From contig JAXLTC010000003.1 of assembly GCA_046330255.1 (NCBI GenBank), positions 1-64,000 on the forward strand: a stretch of 64,000 nucleotides of DNA, in the 5' to 3' direction. Each line of letters opens with the position of its first letter. The stretch's first letter is position 1. The position numbers and the translations under genes were made by a program. The notes beneath the pieces are model-generated. The model did no database searches. It saw only the letters and a program-made list of their open reading frames with translations, and was not told the origin of the DNA. Shown here in pieces: positions 36,626 to 45,289 of the stretch. The DNA comes from JBBSBL01 sp046330255 (GTDB taxonomy: Bacteria > Actinomycetota > Thermoleophilia > Solirubrobacterales > Solirubrobacteraceae).

Positions 36626-37635
36626 GTGGCCAGCGTAGGCATCAAGGACCTGCTGGAGGCCGGGGTCCACTTCGGCCATCAGACCAGGCGCTGGAACCCG
36701 AAGATGCGCCGCTACATCTTCGGGGAGCGAGACGGCATCTACATCATCGACCTGCTGCAGACCGAGGATCTGCTCGGCCGCGCGCAGCGATTCGCCGACG
36801 CGCTCGCGCATCGCGGCGGCACCGTGCTGTTCGTCGGCACCAAGAAGCAGGCGCGCGACGCGATCAAGGAGATCGCCGAGGGGGCGGACATGCCCTACGT
36901 GAACCATCGCTGGCTCGGCGGGCTGCTGACCAACTTCCAGACGATCAGCCGCCGGATCAAGCGTCTCCACGACCTCGAGGGCTACGCCGCCGAAGGCCAG
37001 CTCGGCCTGCTGCCGACGCGCGAACGGCTCTCGCTCGAGGCCGACCTCGCGAAGCTCCAGGCCAACCTCGGGGGCGTCAAGAACATGCAGCGCGTGCCGG
37101 ACGCCATGTTCGTCTGCGACATCAAGACCGAGGCGATCGCCGTGGCCGAGGCGCGCCGCCTGCGCATCCCGATCATCGGCCTCGTGGACACGAACTGCGA
37201 TCCGGACGGAATCGACTACCTCGTTCCCGGCAACGACGACGCCATCCGCTCCTGCGCGATCGTCACCGGGGCGATCGGCGAGGTGGTCGCCGCCGGGCAC
37301 GCGACGTTCCGCGCCGAGGAGGAGAAGGCACGCCGCGAGGCCGAGGAGAAGGCACGCCGCGAGGCCGAGGAGAAGGCACGCCGCGAAGCGGAGGAGAAGG
37401 CGCGGCGTGAAGCAGAGGAGGCCGCCGCCGCGGCCGCCGAGGCCCAGCAGCAGGCGGCCGCCGCGCAGCAGGCGGCGGCACAGCCGGCCGCGCCCGCCCC
37501 TGCCGGCCCGGCCCCGGCGCAGCCGGCCGCGCCCCCGCCGCCGACCCGGCCGAGCAGGCCGGGCGGGCGCCGACCCCCGAGCAGGCGCCCGCGCCCACAC
37601 CGCCCGCCGGCGCGGAGGGGGAGAAGCCCGCATGA
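36626..37635 (+). CDS. rpsB: 30S ribosomal protein S2 with long C-terminal tail; apparent frameshift
   Basis: The S2 core (~1-235) is complete: KDLLEAGVHFGHQTRRWNP, IDLLQTEDLL, FVGTKKQARDAI, NHRWLGGLLTNFQTI, and GLVDTNCDPDGIDYLVPGND. A charged tail follows, with four tandem EEKARREA repeats and an Ala/Gln/Pro stretch. As sequenced, the frame misses its expected stop and runs to 37918, 287 bp into tsf. Adding one C to the C-run at 37532-37536 restores a tail ending EGEKPA and a TGA (37633-37635) overlapping the tsf ATG. The coordinates given assume that correction. Sequencing error or real mutation cannot be told apart here. Confidence 0.85.
37319..37414 (+). repeat. Four tandem 24-bp repeats in rpsB
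   Basis: Copies at 37319-37342, 37343-37366, 37367-37390 and 37391-37414 each encode EEKARREA. The first two are identical, the third differs at its last bases and the fourth at several third positions. They should form a highly charged helix. Confidence 0.9.
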
Positions 37636-38228
37636 GCATCGCCGCCTCGGACGTGAAGGCCCTGCGCGATCGCACGGGCGCGGGGATGATGGACTGCAAG
37701 AAGGCGCTCGCCGAGACGGACGGGGACGTCGAGAAGGCGATCGAGATCCTGCGCGTGAAGGGCCTGTCGCGCGCCGCCAAGCGCGGCGAGCGGGAGGCTG
37801 CGGAGGGCACGGTGCAGTCCTACATCCACGCCAACGGCAAGATCGGCGTGCTCGTGGAGGTGGACTGCGAGACCGACTTCGTGGCCCGCAACGAGGACTT
37901 CGTCGCCTTCGCGCGTGAGCTCGCACTGCACGTGGCGGCGGCGGCTCCGCTCTACGTCTCGCAGGAGGACGTCCCCGCCGAGGCGCGCGACGCCGAGCTG
38001 CGGGTGTTCACCGAGCAGGCCGCGGACAAGCCCGAGGACGTGCGGCCGAGGATCGCCGAGGGCAAGCTGCGCAAGTGGCTGGAGGAGGTCGTCCTGCTCG
38101 ACCAGCCGCACGTGAACGGCGACCGCTACGAGGGGCGCACGATCGAGGAGATCCGCGCGGCCCTCGCCGCCAAGACCGGCGAGAACGTGGTCATCCGCCG
38201 CTTCGAGCGCTTCGCCGTCGGCGAGTAG
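37632..38228 (+). CDS. tsf: Elongation factor Ts
   Basis: This 198-residue EF-Ts regenerates EF-Tu-GTP. It has the N-terminal UBA-like domain (ALRDRTGAGMMDCKKALAETDGDVEKA), then GKIGVLVEVDCETDFVARNEDF and VLLDQPHVNGDRYEGRTIEE. It is of the short type with one core subdomain. ATG 37632 should overlap the true rpsB stop (ATGA). The TAG stop at 38226-38228 doubles as the first half of a -10-like box for pyrH. Confidence 0.96.
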   Translation: MSIAASDVKALRDRTGAGMMDCKKALAETDGDVEKAIEILRVKGLSRAAKRGEREAAEGTVQSYIHANGKIGVLVEVDCETDFVARNEDFVAFARELALHVAAAAPLYVSQEDVPAEARDAELRVFTEQAADKPEDVRPRIAEGKLRKWLEEVVLLDQPHVNGDRYEGRTIEEIRAALAAKTGENVVIRRFERFAVGE

Positions 38229-38231
38229 GCT
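38226..38231 (+). promoter_or_regulatory. Leaderless-type -10 box for pyrH, overlapping the tsf stop codon
   Basis: TAGGCT includes the tsf stop TAG and ends 8 nt before the pyrH GTG at 38240, matching the spacing at tyrS, hisF and proC. Confidence 0.45.
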
Positions 38232-38239
38232 CCCGCGAC

Positions 38240-38980
38240 GTGACCGGCTCCGGCGCCGACGGCGCGCCTCCCGCCTACGAGCGGATCCTGCTCAAGCTCT
38301 CCGGCGAGGCGCTGATGGGCGACCTCGACTACGGGACCGATCCCGTTCGCGTGAAGGCGATCGCGCAGCAGATCGCCGACGTCCATGCACGCGGCGTGGA
38401 GGTCGCCATCGTCGTGGGGGCGGGGAACATCTTCCGCGGCCTCGCCGGGGCCGCCGAGGGGATGGACCGCGCGACCGGCGACTACATGGGCATGCTCGCG
38501 ACGGTCCTCAACGCGCTCGCGCTCCAGGACGCGCTCGAGAAGGACGGCGTGCCCACGCGGGTCCAGTCGGCGCTCACGATCTCCGAGGTCGCCGAGCCCT
38601 ACCTGCGCCGGCGCGCGATGCGGCATCTCGAGAAGGGCCGCGTGGTCATCTTCGCGGCGGGGACCGGCAACCCGTTCTTCACCACCGACACCGCGGCGGC
38701 CCTGCGCGCGGCGGAGGTGCACGCCGAGGTCGTGCTGATGGCGAAGAACGGCGTGGAGGGCGTCTACAGCGCCGACCCCGCGGTCGAGCCCGACGCCAGC
38801 TTCCTGCCCGAGATCACCCACATGGAGGCGATCGAGCGCCGGCTGCGGGTCATGGACTCCACCGCGCTCGCGCTCTGCATGGACAACCGGATGCCGATCG
38901 TCGTCTTCAACATGGGGGACGAGCGCAACATCGATCGAATAGTCTCGGGCGAACGCGTGGGGACACTGGTGACGACGTGA
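38240..38980 (+). CDS. pyrH: Uridylate kinase
   Basis: The 246-residue amino-acid-kinase-fold enzyme phosphorylates UMP to UDP. It has ILLKLSGEALMG, IVVGAGNIFRG, YMGMLATVLNALALQDALE, AGTGNPFFTTDTAAALRA and VLMAKNGVEGVYSADP. Start GTG 38240, 11 bp after tsf. The stop overlaps frr by 4 bp. The rpsB-tsf-pyrH-frr order is widely conserved. Confidence 0.96.
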   Translation: MTGSGADGAPPAYERILLKLSGEALMGDLDYGTDPVRVKAIAQQIADVHARGVEVAIVVGAGNIFRGLAGAAEGMDRATGDYMGMLATVLNALALQDALEKDGVPTRVQSALTISEVAEPYLRRRAMRHLEKGRVVIFAAGTGNPFFTTDTAAALRAAEVHAEVVLMAKNGVEGVYSADPAVEPDASFLPEITHMEAIERRLRVMDSTALALCMDNRMPIVVFNMGDERNIDRIVSGERVGTLVTT

Positions 38981-39534
38981 TCGACGACCTGCTGAAGGAC
39001 GCCCGGGAGCGAATGGGCAAGTCCGTCGAGTCCACCCGCGGCGAGTTCAACTCCGTCCGCACCGGCCGCGCGAGCCCATCGCTGCTGGACCGCGTCAGCG
39101 TCGACTACTACGGCACGCAGACGCCGCTGAACCAGCTCGCGACGATCTCCGCCTCCGAGGCGCGCCTGCTCACGGTCCAGCCCTACGACCAGTCGTCGAT
39201 CAAGGCGATCGAGAAGGGGATCCTGGAGTCCGACCTCGGCCTGACGCCGTCCAACGACGGGAAGCTCGTGCGCCTGGCGATCCCCGAGCTCACCGAGGAG
39301 CGCCGGCGCGAGCTCGTCAAGGTGGTGCGTCACATCGCCGAGGAGGGACGCGTCGCGGTCCGAAACGTGCGGCGGGACTGCATGCACCACCTGCGCGAGC
39401 TGCGCGACAGCGGCGAGTCGGGCTCCGACGACGAGCACCGCGCCGAGGTCGAGCTCCAGAAGCTGACCGACTCGCGGATCGCGGAGCTCGAGGACGCGCT
39501 GCGGCAGAAGGAAGAGGAGATCCTCGAGGTGTGA
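38977..39534 (+). CDS. frr: Ribosome recycling factor
   Basis: The 185-residue RRF splits post-termination ribosomes with EF-G. Conserved parts are ERMGKSVESTRGEFNSVRTGRASPSLLD (from ~8), VDYYGTQTPLNQLATIS, ILESDLGLTPSNDGKLVRLAIPELTEERRRELVK and the C-terminal helix with KEEEILEV. GTG at 38977 overlaps the pyrH stop. It overlaps uppS by 4 bp. Confidence 0.97.
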   Translation: MIDDLLKDARERMGKSVESTRGEFNSVRTGRASPSLLDRVSVDYYGTQTPLNQLATISASEARLLTVQPYDQSSIKAIEKGILESDLGLTPSNDGKLVRLAIPELTEERRRELVKVVRHIAEEGRVAVRNVRRDCMHHLRELRDSGESGSDDEHRAEVELQKLTDSRIAELEDALRQKEEEILEV

Positions 39535-40229
39535 CCGGCGCCGGGGCCGCCGAGCAGCCCGCGCGGGCCCGCTACGTGGCGATCATCACCGACGGCAACG
39601 GCCGCTGGGCGCAGCGGCGCGGCCTGCCGCCGGTGGAGGGCCATCGCGCCGGAGCCGACACGGTCAAGGAGCGGCTCAAGGACGCGGCCGACCTCGGCGT
39701 GCGTGAGCTGACGGTGTACTCGTTCTCGACCGAGAACTGGTCGCGATCGGCCGCGGAGGTGGCGGCGCTCATGCGGATGTTCGCCGAGCGGATCGACGGC
39801 GAGACGCCGGAGCTGCGGGACGAGGGCGTGCGCATGCGCTTCGTCGGCCGGCGCGACGACGACCGCATCCCGCGGGTGCTCGCGGAGCGGATGGAGTGGG
39901 CCGAGAGCGAGACCCGGGCGGGCGAGCGGATCACGCTGTTCGTCGCGTTCAACTACGGCTCGCGCGCCGAGATCCTGGACGCGGCCGCGCGCTACTCGGG
40001 CGGGGGGGAGGAGGCGTTTCGCGCCGCGCTCTACGCCCCCGAGATGCACGATCCGGACCTGGTGATCCGCACCAGCGGGGAGCGGCGGCTCTCCAACTAC
40101 CTCCTCTGGCAGTCTGCCTATTCGGAGCTGGTCTTCCGCGACGAGCTGTGGCCGGATTTCACCCGCGGCGCGCTGGAGGCGTGCCTGGACGAGTTCAGCG
40201 CCCGCCGCAGGCGGTTCGGGGGCCGCTGA
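39531..40229 (+). CDS. uppS: Isoprenyl (undecaprenyl) diphosphate synthase
   Basis: This 232-residue cis-prenyltransferase makes the polyprenyl carrier for cell-wall synthesis. The catalytic motif is AIITDGNGRWAQRRGLPPVEGH, followed by LTVYSFSTENWSRS and the C-terminal RTSGERRLSNYLLWQSAYSEL. Chain length cannot be read from sequence. It overlaps frr at GTGA and shares one base with cdsA (TGATG). Confidence 0.94.
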   Translation: MTGAGAAEQPARARYVAIITDGNGRWAQRRGLPPVEGHRAGADTVKERLKDAADLGVRELTVYSFSTENWSRSAAEVAALMRMFAERIDGETPELRDEGVRMRFVGRRDDDRIPRVLAERMEWAESETRAGERITLFVAFNYGSRAEILDAAARYSGGGEEAFRAALYAPEMHDPDLVIRTSGERRLSNYLLWQSAYSELVFRDELWPDFTRGALEACLDEFSARRRRFGGR

Positions 40230-41104
40230 TGGAGGCCTCGACGCCGGCGGGACGCGAGGGTCGCCGACCGCCACGCGAGCCGCGCGATGGACGGCGCCCC
40301 CCGCCGCGTCGCGGCCGCTCCGATCTCCTCGCGCGGGTGCTGGTCGCGATCCCGCTGATCGTGCTCGCGATCGTGCTGGTCGACCACGGCGGCACGGTGT
40401 TCGCCGTCGGAGTGGCTGCGCTCGGGCTGCTCTGCCTGCACGAGCTCTACGAGATCTATGCGCGGGTGCGCCCGGTGCGGATCGCGGGCTTCCTCGCCGT
40501 GATCGGGCTGGTCGCCGCGGCGCGGTTCGGCGACCAGTCGCACGTGCTGCTGGTCGCCGTGCTCGCCCTGCCGCTGTGCTTCCTGCTGGTGCTCGGCCGC
40601 CGCCGGCTCGCGGGCGGAACCGCCTCGATCTCGATCACGATGCTCGGCGTCTGGTGGATCGGTGTCGCCGTCGCGTACGCGATGCTGCTGCGCCGCCTGC
40701 CGCACGGCGACGGGATCGTCATCGACGTGCTCGTCGGGACGTTCGTCGGCGACACCGCGGCGTACCTCGGCGGCCGCTGGTTCGGGCGGCGCCGGATGGC
40801 GCCGCGGGTGTCGCCGAACAAGACCGTCGAGGGCCTCTTCATCGGCGCGGCGGCGGCGATCGCATCGGTGTGGTTCGCGGGGCTGTACCAAACCTGGATC
40901 TCGGGACCGGACGCGCTGCTGCTGGGCGTGGCGGTGGCAGTCGCCGCGCCGCTGGGGGACCTGTTCGAGTCGTTCGTCAAGCGCGACGCGGGCGCCAAGG
41001 ACGCGGGCACGGTGTTCGGCGCCCACGGCGGCGCGCTGGACCGGCTGGACGCCGCGCTGTTCGCGGTGGTGGCCGGATACCTCGTGTGGTCGGCGATGGT
41101 CTGA
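40229..41104 (+). CDS. cdsA: Phosphatidate cytidylyltransferase
   Basis: The 291-residue membrane enzyme makes CDP-diacylglycerol from phosphatidate and CTP. After a basic, Pro/Arg-rich 30-residue cytoplasmic tail come about seven hydrophobic segments. The CDS signature near the C-terminus is FESFVKRDAGAKDAG, with upstream RVSPNKTVEG and GDTAAYLGG. CDP-DAG feeds the pgsA-type enzyme encoded near 53 kb. It lies in the uppS-cdsA-dxr-rseP order typical of many bacteria. Confidence 0.93.
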   Translation: MEASTPAGREGRRPPREPRDGRRPPPRRGRSDLLARVLVAIPLIVLAIVLVDHGGTVFAVGVAALGLLCLHELYEIYARVRPVRIAGFLAVIGLVAAARFGDQSHVLLVAVLALPLCFLLVLGRRRLAGGTASISITMLGVWWIGVAVAYAMLLRRLPHGDGIVIDVLVGTFVGDTAAYLGGRWFGRRRMAPRVSPNKTVEGLFIGAAAAIASVWFAGLYQTWISGPDALLLGVAVAVAAPLGDLFESFVKRDAGAKDAGTVFGAHGGALDRLDAALFAVVAGYLVWSAMV

Positions 41105-41172
41105 GCCGGCGCGCGCCCGCCGCCGTGGCGGGACCCGGCGGCTCCAGCGAGCCGGCTTGCCACAATCACGCG

Positions 41173-42339
41173 GTGACCCACCGGCTGCTCATCCTCGGAT
41201 CGACCGGTTCGATCGGCACCCAGGCGCTCGACGTCGTCGCGCGCGCCGAGGCGCTCGAGGTCGTCGGCCTCTCCGCCGAGCGCTCGTGGGAGGGGCTGGT
41301 CGCCCAGGCCGACGCCCTGGGCGTCCGGCGGATCGCGCTGGCCGACCCGGAGGCCGGGGCGCGCGCGGCCGAGGCCTGGACCGCCGGTGAGGTCCTGACC
41401 GGCCCGGAGGGCCTCGTGCGACTCGTGCTCGAGTCCGAGCCGGATCTCGTCCTGAACGCGCTCGTGGGCTCCGCCGGGCTCGGGCCGACCGTGGCGGCCC
41501 TCGGCGAGGGCGTCGATCTGGCGCTCGCCAACAAGGAGTCGCTCGTGGTCGGGGGCGAGCTCGTGATGGCGCTCGCGGAGGCCACCGGCGCGACGATCCT
41601 GCCGGTCGACTCCGAGCACTCCGCGCTGCATCAGCTGATCGCCGGGGAGCGCCCGGGAACGGTGGAGCGGCTCGTGCTGACGGCTTCCGGCGGTCCGTTC
41701 CGGGGCCGGCGCCGCGCCGAGCTCGCCGGCGTGACCGTGCGGGAGGCGCTGCGCCATCCGACCTGGGAGATGGGCGGGAAGATCACGATCGACTCGGCGA
41801 CGCTGATGAACAAGGGCCTCGAGCTGATCGAGGCCCACCACCTGTTCGGCACCCCGTACGAGCGCATCGACGTCGTGGTCCATCCGCAGTCGATCGTGCA
41901 CGCGATGGTCCGCCTGTGCGACGGCGCCTCGCTGGCCCACCTCGGCCATCCGGACATGCGGGTGCCGATCGCCTACGCCCTGCACCACCCCGAGCGCGTC
42001 GACGTGCCCGTGCGCGCGCTGGATCTCGCCGAGGCGGGAGAGCTCACGTTCGAGGCCCCGGACGAGGACGCGTTCCCCTGCCTGCGCCTGGCGCGCGAGG
42101 CGGCCGCCGCCGGTGGGACGGCGCCCTGCGTGCTCAACGCCGCCAACGAGGTGGCCGTGCACGCCTTCCTGGACGGGCGCATGGCGTTCCTCGACATCCC
42201 CGCGGTGATCGAGGACTCGCTCGCGGCGCTCCCCGGCGACCGGATCCACGCGTTCGAGACGTTGTACGCCGCCGACCGCGACGCCCGGCGGATCGCCGCC
42301 GGGCTGGTGGCGGAGCGGGCCGGGGCGGGCGCGGCATGA
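41173..42339 (+). CDS. dxr: 1-deoxy-D-xylulose 5-phosphate reductoisomerase
   Basis: This 388-residue MEP-pathway enzyme makes MEP from DXP with NADPH and is the fosmidomycin target. It starts with LLILGSTGSIGTQALDVV, then ALANKESLVVGGEL, the metal-binding DSEHSALHQLI, TASGGPFRG, HPTWEMGGKITIDSATLMNKGLE, and VLNAANEVAVHAFLDG. GTG 41173 fits the Rossmann start; CACAAT ends 6 nt upstream, a possible -10. Its product line joins ispG (48.3 kb) and uppS. The stop overlaps rseP by 4 bp. Confidence 0.96.
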   Translation: MTHRLLILGSTGSIGTQALDVVARAEALEVVGLSAERSWEGLVAQADALGVRRIALADPEAGARAAEAWTAGEVLTGPEGLVRLVLESEPDLVLNALVGSAGLGPTVAALGEGVDLALANKESLVVGGELVMALAEATGATILPVDSEHSALHQLIAGERPGTVERLVLTASGGPFRGRRRAELAGVTVREALRHPTWEMGGKITIDSATLMNKGLELIEAHHLFGTPYERIDVVVHPQSIVHAMVRLCDGASLAHLGHPDMRVPIAYALHHPERVDVPVRALDLAEAGELTFEAPDEDAFPCLRLAREAAAAGGTAPCVLNAANEVAVHAFLDGRMAFLDIPAVIEDSLAALPGDRIHAFETLYAADRDARRIAAGLVAERAGAGAA

Positions 42340-43418
42340 CCTGGCTGCTCGCGTTCCTGGGCTTCGCCGCGCTGATCATCCTGCACGAGTTCGGCCACTT
42401 CGCCGCGGCGAAGAAGGTCGGCATGCGCGTCGAGCGATTCGCCCTCTTCTTCCCGCCGCTGATCCTCAAGAAGCGGCGCGGCGAGACGGAGTACGGCATC
42501 GGGGCGATCCCGCTCGGCGGCTACGTGCGCATCACCGGCATGAACCCGAACGAGGAGATCCCGCCCGAGGTCGCCCACCGGGCCTACTACCGCCAGCCGG
42601 TCTGGAAGCGGATCGTCGTGATCGGGGCCGGGCCGGCGATGAACCTGCTGATCTGCTTCGTGATCCTGGTCGGGCTCTTCCTGGCCAACGGCAAGGCGCT
42701 GACCCCGACCTCGGTCGCCGCGCGCGGGCTGGAGGCCCCCGCCCTCGGCGTCCTGCGGCCCGGCGACCGGATCGTGAGCGTCGACGGCCGGCGTGGCGGG
42801 CCCGAGGCGATCGCAAGGCAGGTGAGCGCGCACCGCTGCGCGGGACGGCCCCGCGCGGGCTGCGCGGCCGCCACCTCCGCACGGGTCACGGTCGTGCGGG
42901 ACGGGCGCATGCGCAGCTTCGCGATCCGACCCCGCTACGACGCCTCCGCGGACATCCGGCGCATGCGGATCGGCTTCGCGTACGAGCCGCGCTCCACCGC
43001 GGTCGGGCTCCCCGAGGCGGCCGCGCTGAGCGTGACCGCGATGTGGGACGTGTCCGTGAAGACGCTGGACGCGATCGCCGGCGTGCTGAACCCGAAGAAG
43101 CGCAAGGAGCTGGGCAGCGTCGTCGGCGGCTACGAGGTCACCCGCCAGGCGATCGAGCTCGACGCGACGCGGGCGCTGACGATCCTCGCCTTCATCTCGC
43201 TGTCGCTCGCGCTGATCAACCTGTTCCCCTTCCTGCCGCTTGACGGCGGCCACATCTTCTGGGCGCTGGCGGAGAAGGTGCGCGGGCGGCCCATCCCCTT
43301 CTCGGTCATGGAGCGTGCGGGCGCCGTCGGCTTCGTGCTGGTCCTGCTGCTGTTCTTCATCGGACTCTCCAACGACATCGGCCGTTTGTCCGGAGACGGG
43401 TTCCGCGTGCCGCGATAG
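42336..43418 (+). CDS. rseP: Site-2 protease family intramembrane metalloprotease (RseP-like)
   Basis: This 360-residue M50 zinc protease has the HEFGH active-site motif at 18-22 in the first membrane helix, GGYVRITGMNP, a PDZ domain (~125-200, RPGDRIVSVDG), and the second metal motif INLFPFLPLDGGHIFW. A last membrane helix lies at ~335-352. Family members cleave anti-sigma factors or remnant signal peptides in the membrane. It overlaps dxr by 4 bp. The region 175-190 contains an unusual Cys-containing insert (HRCAGRPRAGCAAA). Confidence 0.93.
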   Translation: MTWLLAFLGFAALIILHEFGHFAAAKKVGMRVERFALFFPPLILKKRRGETEYGIGAIPLGGYVRITGMNPNEEIPPEVAHRAYYRQPVWKRIVVIGAGPAMNLLICFVILVGLFLANGKALTPTSVAARGLEAPALGVLRPGDRIVSVDGRRGGPEAIARQVSAHRCAGRPRAGCAAATSARVTVVRDGRMRSFAIRPRYDASADIRRMRIGFAYEPRSTAVGLPEAAALSVTAMWDVSVKTLDAIAGVLNPKKRKELGSVVGGYEVTRQAIELDATRALTILAFISLSLALINLFPFLPLDGGHIFWALAEKVRGRPIPFSVMERAGAVGFVLVLLLFFIGLSNDIGRLSGDGFRVPR

Positions 43419-43444
43419 CACGCCGACGACGGGCCGATTCGCGG

Positions 43445-43450
43445 TAGCTT
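43445..43450 (+). promoter_or_regulatory. -10 box for the acyl-CoA synthetase gene
   Basis: TAGCTT is followed by a leader of about 30 nt with a GAGGCGAGGAGAG Shine-Dalgarno before ATG 43487, so this transcript is leadered, unlike many neighbours. Confidence 0.45.
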
Positions 43451-43486
43451 TTCGCGCGGGAGTCCCCTGAGGCGAGGAGAGACGCG

Positions 43487-45289
43487 ATGGAAGGCAGCGC
43501 ACAGGCGGCGGCGACCGCTCGCGCGCAGGACGCGACGACGATGGCCGAGGCGCTGCGGCGCACGGCCCGGGAGCACGGTGACATCGTCGCCGTGCGCACC
43601 GCCGACGACGGCGTCGCGCTGACCTGGGCGCAACTCCGCGACCGCGTGGACGCGCTCGCGGGCGGCCTCGCGAAGCTGGGCGTCGGCCGCGGCGACACCG
43701 TCGCGCTCATGCTCTCCAACCGGCCGGAGTTCCACGTCGCGGACCTGGCGGTCGTGACGCTCGCGGCCGCGCCGTTCTCGATCTACCAGACCTACACGGC
43801 CGACCAGATCGCCTACATCGTCGCCGACGCCGGGGCCCGTGCCGCGATCGTAGAGCAGCGCTACCTGCCGGTGGTGCTGGAGGCGCGCAAGAGCCTGCCC
43901 GAGCTCGAGCACGTGATCGTGCTCGACGGGGACGCGCCGGCCGGCACGATCGCGCTGGCCGACGTGGAGGGCGCCGATCCCGGCTTCGACGCCGACGCCG
44001 CCGCGGCGCAGGTGCGTCCCGACGACGTCCTGACGCTGATCTACACCTCGGGCACCACCGGGCCGCCGAAGGGCGTCCAGCTGTCGCACAGCAACCTCAT
44101 GATGGTCGTCGGCGGTGTCCAGGAGCTGATCCGGCTCGAGCCCGGCGCGCGCGTGATCTCGTGGCTGCCCGCGGCGCACATCGCCGAGCGCAACGCCCAC
44201 CACTACCTGCCGGTGGTGTTCGGCGCGACCGTCACCTGCTGCGAGAACCCGCGCGAGATCGTCGGGTTCCTGCCGCAGGTCCACCCGAACTGGTTCTTCG
44301 CCGTCCCCCGGATCTGGGAGAAGCTCAAGGCCGGGCTTGAGACGATGATGCACGCCCAGCCCGACGAGCAGCGCGAGAGGGCCGAGGCGGCGGTTGGGGA
44401 TGCGATCGAGAAGGTGCGCCTGGAGCAGGCGGGGGAGGAGGTGCCCGACGACCTGGCCGCGCGGGTCGCGGCGGCCGACGCGGCCGTCTTCTCGGGCCTG
44501 CGCCAGATGCTGGGCCTCGACGAGGTCGTGACGGTCAACGTCGGCGCCGCCCCGACGCCGCGCGACGTGCTGCTGTTCTTCCACGCGATCGGGATCGAGC
44601 TCGCGGAGCTGTGGGGCATGTCGGAGACCTGCGGCTACGGCACGGTCAACCCGCCCGGGAGGGTGAAGATCGGCACCGTGGGCCCTGCCGCGCCCGGTGC
44701 CGAGATCTCGCTCGCCGAGGACGGCGAGGTCCTGATCCGCGGCGGCTGCAACATGCTCGGCTACCGCAACAAGCCGGAGCAGACCGCCGAGACGATCGAC
44801 CCCGACGGCTGGCTGCACACCGGCGACATCGGCGAGATCGACGAGGACGGGTACCTGCGGATCGTCGACCGCAAGAAGGAGATCATCATCAACGCGGCCG
44901 GCAAGAACATGTCGCCGGCGAACATCGAGGCGACGCTCAAGACGGCCAGCCCGCTGATCGGCCAGGCGTGCGTGATCGGCGACCGCCGGCCCTACAACAC
45001 GGCGCTGATCGTGCTCGACGCCGACTTCGCGCCGGCGTGGGCCCAGAAGGAGGGCATCGAGGACGCCTCGCTGGACGCGCTGGCCGGCGACGAGCGCATG
45101 CGCGCGGCGATCGCCGCGAGCGTAGAGGAGGCCAACGCCAAGCTCGCGCGGGTCGAGGGGATCAAGAAGTTCACGATCGTGCCGGGCGACTGGGCGCCCG
45201 GGGGCGACGAGCTGACCCCGACGATGAAGCTCAAGCGCAAGCCGATCGCCGAGAAGTACGAGGCCGAGATCGAGGCGATGTACGGCTAG
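43487..45289 (+). CDS. fadD: Long-chain fatty acid-CoA ligase (AMP-forming)
   Basis: This 600-residue adenylate-forming enzyme activates fatty acids to acyl-CoA. The P-loop is LIYTSGTTGPPKGVQLSH (~185), then WLPAAHIAER, ELWGMSETCGYGTVNPPG, the GWLHTGDIGEIDEDGYLRIVDRKKEII hinge region (split over ~440-466), and the catalytic Lys region TPTMKLKRKPI near the end. It resembles the FadD15/long-chain group. A strong Shine-Dalgarno supports ATG 43487. The stop shares a base with the DUF1801 start. It may feed the WS/DGAT acyltransferase at 62-63.6 kb. Confidence 0.92.
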   Translation: MEGSAQAAATARAQDATTMAEALRRTAREHGDIVAVRTADDGVALTWAQLRDRVDALAGGLAKLGVGRGDTVALMLSNRPEFHVADLAVVTLAAAPFSIYQTYTADQIAYIVADAGARAAIVEQRYLPVVLEARKSLPELEHVIVLDGDAPAGTIALADVEGADPGFDADAAAAQVRPDDVLTLIYTSGTTGPPKGVQLSHSNLMMVVGGVQELIRLEPGARVISWLPAAHIAERNAHHYLPVVFGATVTCCENPREIVGFLPQVHPNWFFAVPRIWEKLKAGLETMMHAQPDEQRERAEAAVGDAIEKVRLEQAGEEVPDDLAARVAAADAAVFSGLRQMLGLDEVVTVNVGAAPTPRDVLLFFHAIGIELAELWGMSETCGYGTVNPPGRVKIGTVGPAAPGAEISLAEDGEVLIRGGCNMLGYRNKPEQTAETIDPDGWLHTGDIGEIDEDGYLRIVDRKKEIIINAAGKNMSPANIEATLKTASPLIGQACVIGDRRPYNTALIVLDADFAPAWAQKEGIEDASLDALAGDERMRAAIAASVEEANAKLARVEGIKKFTIVPGDWAPGGDELTPTMKLKRKPIAEKYEAEIEAMYG

